7,588 nt of DNA from an uncultured Oscillibacter sp. (GTDB lineage: Bacteria; Bacillota; Clostridia; Oscillospirales; Oscillospiraceae). The translations under genes and the position numbers were made by a program. Numbering within the stretch: the stretch's first letter is position 1; every line of letters begins with the position of its first letter. Below the pieces are notes generated by a model. It worked only from the letters and a program-made list of their open reading frames with translations, had not been told where the DNA came from and did no database searches. The stretch lies in contig CAMNAE010000070.1 in assembly GCA_946530565.1 (NCBI GenBank), positions 1 through 7,588 of the forward strand, written 5' to 3'. Shown here piece after piece: positions 1-4,752 of this stretch.

Positions 1-638
1 CCATCTACTCGCGTCCGATCGCATATTGAAGCTTTATAGGAGTGTCCTTTATCACAAAGCCAATACACTTTCTTTCCAGACATTTTCGTATATTCTTCAG
101 GAGCCTTATCATTATTATCATAGTCCCATTGTTTTGCAATATCTGGATAGTTGCTTTTTAAATCATTGAAACCTTCCAACACCTGTTTCCCGGCACAAAA
201 CGGACAGCCGTTTTTCTGTCTCGTTCTTCTAACGATCGACATCCGATAACTATGACCAAGGCTACATTTCCACCAAGCTTTCTGATCCGAATTCGAAGTA
301 TAGTTCTCCGGTGAATCGCTTCCGTTTTTTTGATGGTCCCACTCCGAAGCTATCTCAGGAAAACATGTAGCAAGATCTGTTTTTCCCACGACCAAATTTT
401 TCCTGATCAATTTGGATGCCGTTCTCTTTTTTGAACATTTCGGGCAACCTCTACCCTGTGTACGATGCCCCACCGTTGCCTTCCATTCATATCCACAAGC
501 CTTGCATTTCCATAGTACTTTCTGCGATGATCCTCTCGTTACATCCCACGGATGAATAAGATTGTCAGGATGCCACTCTTGAGCAAGGTCCGGAAACAAA
601 GTTTCAAGATCATTGATACCACGAACTGCTCTTCTCAC
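1..638 (-). CDS. Repeated treble-clef/zinc-ribbon domain protein (C-terminus beyond window)
   Basis: An uninterrupted frame of 212 codons runs from a GTG at 638-636 off the left edge. A stop lies just upstream at 653-651, so this GTG is the natural start; an AGGTGG ribosome site sits about 7 nt before it. The protein repeats a module of about 70-80 residues. Each begins with an acidic segment ending in a conserved Trp (W22, W100, W171), followed by a metal-binding core. Module 1 has C45-x2-C48 and CPKC at C65/C68. Module 2 has C125-x3-H129 and CPFC at C145/C148. Module 3 has C195-x3-H199 and is cut by the edge. This matches the family called 'probable zinc-ribbon/treble clef zinc finger' (DUF4379-like); such modules are thought to bind nucleic acid and are sometimes fused to nuclease domains. 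The function is not known, and any C-terminal domain is outside the window. The gene is visibly AT-richer than its neighbours and has its own promoter, which suggests acquisition. Confidence 0.85.
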   Translation of the reverse strand, partial: MRRAVRGINDLETLFPDLAQEWHPDNLIHPWDVTRGSSQKVLWKCKACGYEWKATVGHRTQGRGCPKCSKKRTASKLIRKNLVVGKTDLATCFPEIASEWDHQKNGSDSPENYTSNSDQKAWWKCSLGHSYRMSIVRRTRQKNGCPFCAGKQVLEGFNDLKSNYPDIAKQWDYDNNDKAPEEYTKMSGKKVYWLCDKGHSYKASICDRTRVD

Positions 639-670
639 TATAAGCCCACCTCACTCTATCTATAGTAATA

Positions 671-699
671 ATTTTAGTTCAAATCTGCGATCATGTAAA
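671..699 (-). promoter_or_regulatory. Sigma-A-type promoter of the zinc-finger gene
   Basis: On the minus strand, a -35 box TTTACA (699-694) and a -10 box TAAAAT (676-671) are separated by exactly 17 bp. Each box differs from consensus at one base. The predicted start is near 664, giving a leader of about 25 nt before the GTG start. A small palindrome (TGAAC-C-GTTCA, 705-715) lies just upstream of the -35 box. Confidence 0.65.
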
Positions 700-737
700 G
701 ATGTTGAACCGTTCAGAATCGGTCAATTCATGTAAGT

Positions 738-781
738 AAAAATGCTCCCCTGACGGTTTTGTCCTGCAGGGAAGCATTTTT
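738..781 (-). terminator. Rho-independent terminator of metA
   Basis: Positions 738-752 and 767-781 form a 15-bp stem with a 14-nt loop. On the minus-strand RNA the only imperfection is one U-G wobble, and the stem ends in a run of U. It lies 17 nt past the metA stop codon. On the plus-strand RNA the same position is a C-A mismatch, so the hairpin favours the minus direction. It separates metA from the zinc-finger gene promoter. Confidence 0.85.
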
Positions 782-798
782 CATGTTAAACAGCTTGA

Positions 799-1737
799 TC
801 AATCGTCCGTGCGGACACCGCGGCGGATGCTCGTGATGTCGTAGGGAGTCGTCTGGTAGACGCAGTAGTTGAGCCAGTTGGCGTAGAGCAGATGCGCGCA
901 GGAGCGCCAGGAGACGATCGGGTCGCGTGAAGGGTCGTCGTTCGGGAAGTAGTTCTGCGGCACATGGATCGCGCTTCCGTTCGCCACATCGCGCAGATAC
1001 TCGCGCTTCAGGGTGTCGCGGTCGTATTCCGAGTGTCCCATCACATAGACCTGGCGGCACTGGTCGGTCTTGATGGCATAGACGCCGGCCTCTTCGCTCT
1101 CAGCAAGGATCTTGAGCCGCGGCTCACGGCGGATATCCTCGGGATCCACGGTCGTATGACGGGAGTGCGGCACCATGAAGGTATCGTCGAAGCCGCGGAA
1201 GAGAATAAAGCCGGGATCGGTAACCGTATGCCGGAAGACACCGAAGAGCTTTTCTTTGAGTACTCTCTTCTCGATGCCGAAATGATAATAGAGCCCGGCC
1301 TGCGCGCCCCAGCAGATGTGCAGGGTCGAGTGCACATGCGTCTTGCTCCACTCCATGATGCGGCAGAGCTCCGGCCAGTAGTCGACCTCTTCAAAAGGCA
1401 GCAGCTCCACCGGCGCACCGGTAATGATGAGCCCGTCAAAATCGCGGTCGCAGACCTCGTCAAAGTTCTTGTAAAAGGCGAGCATGTGGGATTCCGGGGT
1501 ATTGCGAGAAACATGTCCGCTCGGCGCGATCAGCGTCAGGACGATCTGCAGCGGGGTATTTCCCAAAACGCGCGCGAGCTGGGTCTCAGTCTCGATCTTG
1601 GTCGGCATCAGGTTCAGCAGCAGGATCTGCAGCGGACGGATCGCCTGGGTCGTCGCGCGGGTCTCCGGCATAATGAAGATATTCTCCCGCCGCAGCGTCG
1701 CGGCGGCCGGGAGCTCATTGGGGATACGGATCGGCAT
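799..1737 (-). CDS. metA: Homoserine O-acetyltransferase (MetA family)
   Basis: This 312-residue cytoplasmic enzyme acylates the hydroxyl of L-homoserine, the first committed step from homoserine to methionine. The family nucleophile is C142 in the motif [12 protein letters not shown]235 and E237 in GHSEYDRD complete the active site seen in characterised MetA proteins. Residue 111 (in [10 protein letters not shown]) is Glu. In studied members Glu here goes with acetyl-CoA and Gly with succinyl-CoA, so an acetyltransferase is inferred despite frequent 'succinyltransferase' labels. The start was set at ATG 1737 ([10 protein letters not shown], the usual family N-terminus), with AAGGAG 10 nt upstream. 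The same frame stays open to an ATG at 1821, but that stretch is T-box RNA. Length is normal for the family and the gene looks intact. It is controlled by the T-box leader and followed by a strong terminator, so it is probably monocistronic. Confidence 0.95.
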   Translation of the reverse strand: MPIRIPNELPAAATLRRENIFIMPETRATTQAIRPLQILLLNLMPTKIETETQLARVLGNTPLQIVLTLIAPSGHVSRNTPESHMLAFYKNFDEVCDRDFDGLIITGAPVELLPFEEVDYWPELCRIMEWSKTHVHSTLHICWGAQAGLYYHFGIEKRVLKEKLFGVFRHTVTDPGFILFRGFDDTFMVPHSRHTTVDPEDIRREPRLKILAESEEAGVYAIKTDQCRQVYVMGHSEYDRDTLKREYLRDVANGSAIHVPQNYFPNDDPSRDPIVSWRSCAHLLYANWLNYCVYQTTPYDITSIRRGVRTDD

Positions 1738-1741
1738 GGAA

Positions 1742-1758
1742 AACGCACTCCTTTTGGA
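1742..1758 (-). promoter_or_regulatory. metA ribosome binding site region
   Basis: AAGGAG lies 10 nt before ATG 1737 and downstream of the T-box terminator run. It decides the metA start and argues against the longer reading frame that begins at 1821 inside the riboswitch. Confidence 0.7.
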
Positions 1759-1768
1759 TGGGCGGGAT

Positions 1769-1815
1769 AAAGAAAAAGCCCCCGCCTCAAAGCAGTAGAT
1801 CTTTGAGACGAAAGC
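1769..1815 (-). terminator. T-box regulated terminator hairpin
   Basis: Positions 1815-1801 pair with 1792-1778 over 15 bp, including several U-G wobbles, with an 8-nt loop. A U-rich run follows at 1777-1769. The strand CTCAAAG (1807-1801) is shared with the antiterminator, so the two folds exclude each other, as expected for a T-box switch. Confidence 0.88.
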
Positions 1816-2069
1816 CTGCACGCTTCCGCGGTACCACTCAAATTGCGCTCTTGAAGCTCAACAGCAAGAACACCACTTTCAGGGCCAAACAGCCCCCATC
1901 GCACTGACGCAGCGCCGCGCGGGACACCCTACAACCTGTTTCAAAACGAAAAAGCTTCGAATGACCGGCTCCGGAGCCATAGACCGTTTGAGAGTCTCAT
2001 CCGCCGGGCTCACAGCACCCCCGGCTCTCTGAGGGAATCCGCTCTCAGGCCCTCTCCTTCATCGCTTTG
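1769..2069 (-). ncRNA. Methionine-specific T-box riboswitch leader of metA
   Basis: This untranslated leader senses uncharged tRNA-Met and lets transcription continue into metA when methionyl-tRNA is low. The T-box core TGGTACCGCGG is at 1836-1826; its UGGU would pair with the ACCA end of tRNA-Met. The upstream part shows a typical Stem I: a GATGAAGGAG start, an AGAGAGCC segment and a CCGGG/CCCGG apical stem with a GGTGCTGTGA-like loop. The best specifier codon is ATG at 1980-1978, directly before the GCTCC strand that can pair with GGAG on the 5' side. Another ATG at 2000-1998 is less well placed. The antiterminator pairs TTTGAG (1842-1837) with CTCAAA (1807-1802); the competing terminator is listed separately. 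The leader fills the otherwise gene-free stretch 1738-2100. Confidence 0.92.
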
Positions 2070-2075
2070 CGGACA

Positions 2076-2104
2076 ATTATAGCGGCGCTGTGCTCGTTTG
2101 TCAA
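2076..2104 (-). promoter_or_regulatory. Consensus sigma-A promoter of metA T-box transcript
   Basis: On the minus strand a perfect TTGACA (2104-2099) and a perfect TATAAT (2081-2076) are separated by 17 bp. Transcription should begin near 2069, just before T-box Stem I. The TGA stop of the upstream sugar transferase gene (2103-2101) lies inside the -35 hexamer. An unregulated full-consensus promoter fits control by attenuation rather than at initiation. Confidence 0.88.
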
Positions 2105-3504
2105 GTGTCATCCGCTTCCGGCTGCTGATTTTTGAGCTCCTCGTCATTCATGAACTTCGTGAGCGTCAAAAAGAGGATCTTGAGGTCGAAGAAGATCGAC
2201 CAGTTTTCGATATAATAGATATCGCACTCGATGCGCCGGCGGATCGACGTATCCCCGCGCCAGCCGTTCACCTGCGCCCAGCCGGTGATGCCGGGGCGCA
2301 CCTGGTGCTTGACCATATAGCGCGGGATCTCCTCGCGGAAACGCTCGACAAAATACGGCACCTCCGGCCGCGGCCCGACGAGGCTCATATCACCCAGAAG
2401 CACATTGACGAACTGCGGCAGCTCGTCGATCGAGAATTTGCGGATAAAGGATCCAAAGGGTGTGCGCCGGGAGTCGGTCCTGCTGCTCCAGCCGCTCTCT
2501 GAGCGGTCGTTGATCCGCATGGAGCGGAACTTGTACATGCGAAAGGGCTTCTGGTCGCGCCCGACACGCTCCTGCGCAAAGAGGATCGGGCCGGGCGAGC
2601 TGATTTTAACGCCGATCGCCGTGACCAGCAGCAGCGGTGAGGTGAGGATCAGCAGCGCAAAGGAACCGATGATATCCACGCTGCGCTTTAAAAAAGCGTT
2701 GCCGAGGTTGTCGAGCGGGATGCGCCGAAGGCCAATCAGCGGCAGGCCGCCCACATCGTCGATCTGCGGTGCTGAGGAGAGATAGTGCGCGTAATACGGC
2801 AGGAGCGAGAGCTTGATGCCGCATTTCTCACATACCGCGATCACCGCGTCTGTATCTGCGAAGTTCCCCGGCGTGATGCAGAGCACGGCTTCATCGGGCT
2901 TGTGCTCATTTAAGATCTCCTCCAGGTCGGAATAGCCGCCGAGCCGCTTGATGCCCTCCGGCGGCGCCCCTTCTGTCACACAGCCAAAGACATGAAGCCC
3001 GAGCGAGGGATTCTCTTTTACACGCGTGAGGTATTCCAGGGTGAGCGCTCCGTCGCCGATCAGGAGGATATGCTTCAAGTTGAAGCCGCGCGCGCGGTAG
3101 GAGCGCAGCGTGAGCCGGAGCACAATGCGCTTTAAAAGAAGCCCGATGTATAAGAGCACGCCCTGCAGCACAAGCATCCAGCGGGACATCTGCTCGAGAC
3201 GGAAGACGAAGAAGGCCGCGAAGAGCAGCAGAACCTCGGTAAAGACGACCGCAAGAAGCGTCTGTGCCTCGCGGTGCAGGTGCCGTGTGCGCTGTGAGAC
3301 ATAGAGCCCGAAGGCCGCGCATAAAAGCATCGTAAAGCCCCCGGCAAAGACCGCGAGCCACAGATACCCGGAGACCGGAAACGAAGCCTGACCGCCGAGC
3401 AGCGGGAAGCGGATCAGATACGCCAAAACCATGGCAATGGCCGCGATCACGCCGTCGGAGAGCGTATGGAGTTGATTGAAAAGGCGTTGGTTTTCCTTGA
3501 TCAT
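2101..3504 (-). CDS. Undecaprenyl-phosphate sugar-1-phosphate transferase (WcaJ/WbaP-like)
   Basis: This 467-residue membrane enzyme is predicted to transfer a sugar-1-phosphate, commonly glucose-1-phosphate, from a UDP-sugar to undecaprenyl phosphate, the first step of surface polysaccharide assembly. The N-terminal half has about four membrane segments (near residues 15-32, 47-68, 83-101, 108-124). A nucleotide-binding-like soluble domain follows (about 143-250, starting KHILLIGDG). The C-terminal catalytic half begins at KRSVDIIGS (273) with one membrane or re-entrant helix, then shows ISSPGPILFAQERVG, YKFRSM, SIDELPQ with the Asp360-Glu361 catalytic dyad, SLVGPRP and RPGITGWAQVNG. All family hallmarks are intact and the length is typical. 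ATG 3504 is preceded by a modest AGGTG site. The gene is transcribed away from the glycosyltransferase operon from its own promoter at 3537-3565. The exact sugar cannot be told from sequence, so no gene symbol is given. Confidence 0.93.
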   Translation of the reverse strand: MIKENQRLFNQLHTLSDGVIAAIAMVLAYLIRFPLLGGQASFPVSGYLWLAVFAGGFTMLLCAAFGLYVSQRTRHLHREAQTLLAVVFTEVLLLFAAFFVFRLEQMSRWMLVLQGVLLYIGLLLKRIVLRLTLRSYRARGFNLKHILLIGDGALTLEYLTRVKENPSLGLHVFGCVTEGAPPEGIKRLGGYSDLEEILNEHKPDEAVLCITPGNFADTDAVIAVCEKCGIKLSLLPYYAHYLSSAPQIDDVGGLPLIGLRRIPLDNLGNAFLKRSVDIIGSFALLILTSPLLLVTAIGVKISSPGPILFAQERVGRDQKPFRMYKFRSMRINDRSESGWSSRTDSRRTPFGSFIRKFSIDELPQFVNVLLGDMSLVGPRPEVPYFVERFREEIPRYMVKHQVRPGITGWAQVNGWRGDTSIRRRIECDIYYIENWSIFFDLKILFLTLTKFMNDEELKNQQPEADDT

Positions 3505-3536
3505 GGCACACCTGTCAAACGCAAAATCTTTGTTCT

Positions 3537-3565
3537 ATTTTACTTGAAATATATGCTTCTGTCAA
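3537..3565 (-). promoter_or_regulatory. Promoter of sugar transferase gene (minus strand)
   Basis: TTGACA (3565-3560) and TAAAAT (3542-3537) are separated by 17 bp, with one mismatch in the -10 box. Predicted start is near 3530, about 25 nt before the ATG. It interleaves completely with the plus-strand promoter at 3544-3572. Confidence 0.75.
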
Positions 3566-3572
3566 ATATAAT
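3544..3572 (+). promoter_or_regulatory. Promoter of glycosyltransferase/ligase operon (plus strand)
   Basis: TTGAAA (3544-3549) and a perfect TATAAT (3567-3572) are separated by 17 bp. Predicted start is near 3579, giving a leader of about 50 nt before the TTG start at 3632. It occupies the same DNA as the opposite promoter, so polymerase binding to the two should be mutually exclusive. Confidence 0.75.
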
Positions 3573-3592
3573 AGTTTGGATACTAATCATTA

Positions 3593-3610
3593 ACAAGTCC
3601 TGACAAGTCC
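3593..3610. repeat. Tandem 8-bp direct repeat ACAAGTCC, one helical turn apart
   Basis: ACAAGTCC occurs at 3593-3600 and 3603-3610, so the start-to-start distance is 10 bp. It lies in the early leader of the plus-strand operon and about 60 bp upstream of the minus-strand start. It could be a binding site for a dimeric regulator; this is inference from position and spacing only. Confidence 0.4.
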
Positions 3611-3631
3611 ACAAAGAAAGGACGTTGCCCT

Positions 3632-4735
3632 TTGGCCAAAATACTGATGGTGGCCTCCACCTTTGCCCATATCCGCTCGTTTCACCTGCCCTACCTCGCA
3701 GCCTTCGCTGCCCGCGGCGACACGGTGGACGTTGCGGCGGGAGGCGAGGCGCTGCCTCTCCCCCACGCGGCGCAGTGTATTTCCCTCCCCTTTGAAAAGC
3801 GCATCACCGCGCCTGGAAACTTCGCCGCGCAGGGCAGGCTTCGAAAGCTCATGTGGTCTGAGCACTATGACCTTGTGATCGTCCACACCTCGCTTGCCGC
3901 GTACTTTACGCGCCGGGCCGCGCTCTCGCTCCGCTCGAAGCGCCCCCCGGTCATCAACGTTGTGCACGGGTATCTCTTCGATCAGGAGACCCCGTTTGCC
4001 AAACGCGAGCTGCTGCTCTCGGCCGAGCGCCAGTGCGCGCGCGCGACTGACCTGCTGCTCACGATGAACCGCTTTGACGACGACCTCGCCCGCCGCTATC
4101 GGCTTTCACGCCGCATCGAAAAGATCCCCGGCATGGGCGTGCCGTTTTCCGCGCTCGAAGCCGATCCCGGCGCGCGCACAGCCCTTCGCGACGCGCTCCG
4201 CATCCCGCCAAACGCGCTCTGTGCGCTCTATGCGGCCGAGTTTTCCGACCGCAAACGCCACACGCTTCTTTTGACCGCTCTGCGCGAGACTCCATCTGAT
4301 CTTTATCTGCTCCTCGCCGGCAGCGGCGCCGAGCTCGCCCTGTGCCGGCGCTACGCGGTAGAGCTCGGCATCGGCTCGCGCGTACGCTTTTTGGGCCAGC
4401 GCAGGGATATGCCGAAGATCTATGCTTCCGCGGACATGGCCGTCAGCACCAGCCGCAGTGAGGGCCTTCCCTTCTTTATCATGGAGGCCATGCACTGCCG
4501 TCTTCCTGTCGCGGCCTCGGCCGTCAAAGGCCACAGCGATCTGATCGACGACGGGGAGAGCGGGCTTCTTTTTACGCAGGACTCTCCCGAGGCCTGCGCG
4601 CGCGCCCTCACACGCCTTTGCGAAAGCCATGCCCTGCGCGCGCGGCTTTCTGAAAACGCACACGAGCGCGCATCCGACTATGACCTTGCACGCGTTTTGC
4701 CGCAGGTCATGGCACAGTATACGTCGCTGCTCTGA
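3632..4735 (+). CDS. GT4-type glycosyltransferase (GT-B fold)
   Basis: This 367-residue enzyme probably adds a sugar from a nucleotide-sugar donor to the lipid-linked glycan at the inner membrane face. The N-terminal Rossmann domain (1-170) opens with KILMVASTFAHIRSFHLPYL, as in the Glyco_trans_4 group, and carries an NVVHGY segment near 109-114. The C-terminal donor domain starts about 195 and shows LLLAGSG (226-232), VRFLGQRRDM (251-260) and the SRSEGLPFFIMEAM motif with the E277-x7-E285 pattern of retaining GT4 enzymes. The start is TTG 3632, because AAAGGA lies 9 nt upstream and MAKILMVAS is the expected first beta strand; the next in-frame ATG (3647) would cut that strand. There is no membrane segment. 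The gene ends 17 nt before the ligase-like gene and shares its operon. Donor and acceptor sugars are unknown. Confidence 0.92.
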   Translation: MAKILMVASTFAHIRSFHLPYLAAFAARGDTVDVAAGGEALPLPHAAQCISLPFEKRITAPGNFAAQGRLRKLMWSEHYDLVIVHTSLAAYFTRRAALSLRSKRPPVINVVHGYLFDQETPFAKRELLLSAERQCARATDLLLTMNRFDDDLARRYRLSRRIEKIPGMGVPFSALEADPGARTALRDALRIPPNALCALYAAEFSDRKRHTLLLTALRETPSDLYLLLAGSGAELALCRRYAVELGIGSRVRFLGQRRDMPKIYASADMAVSTSRSEGLPFFIMEAMHCRLPVAASAVKGHSDLIDDGESGLLFTQDSPEACARALTRLCESHALRARLSENAHERASDYDLARVLPQVMAQYTSLL

Positions 4736-4752
4736 GAAATCGAGGTAGAACC

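Noticed and set aside
964..1770. 268-codon plus-strand open frame over metA
   Set aside because: It lies entirely opposite metA, has no recognisable domain, and reflects GC-rich codon structure on the other strand.
1738..1821. In-frame N-terminal extension of MetA starting at ATG 1821
   Set aside because: This stretch is the T-box antiterminator/terminator RNA. The usual MetA N-terminus and a good ribosome site are at 1737.
1978..2000. ATG at 2000-1998 as the T-box specifier
   Set aside because: It falls in the strand that can pair in the upper Stem I helix (TGAG with CTCA). The ATG at 1980-1978 sits directly before the lower helix strand, where the specifier is expected.
2098..2502. 134-codon plus-strand open frame opposite the sugar transferase
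   Set aside because: Antisense to the conserved catalytic half of the transferase, with no independent support.
4106..4663. 185-codon minus-strand open frame opposite the glycosyltransferase
   Set aside because: No domain or ribosome site, and fully antisense to a well-supported GT4 gene.
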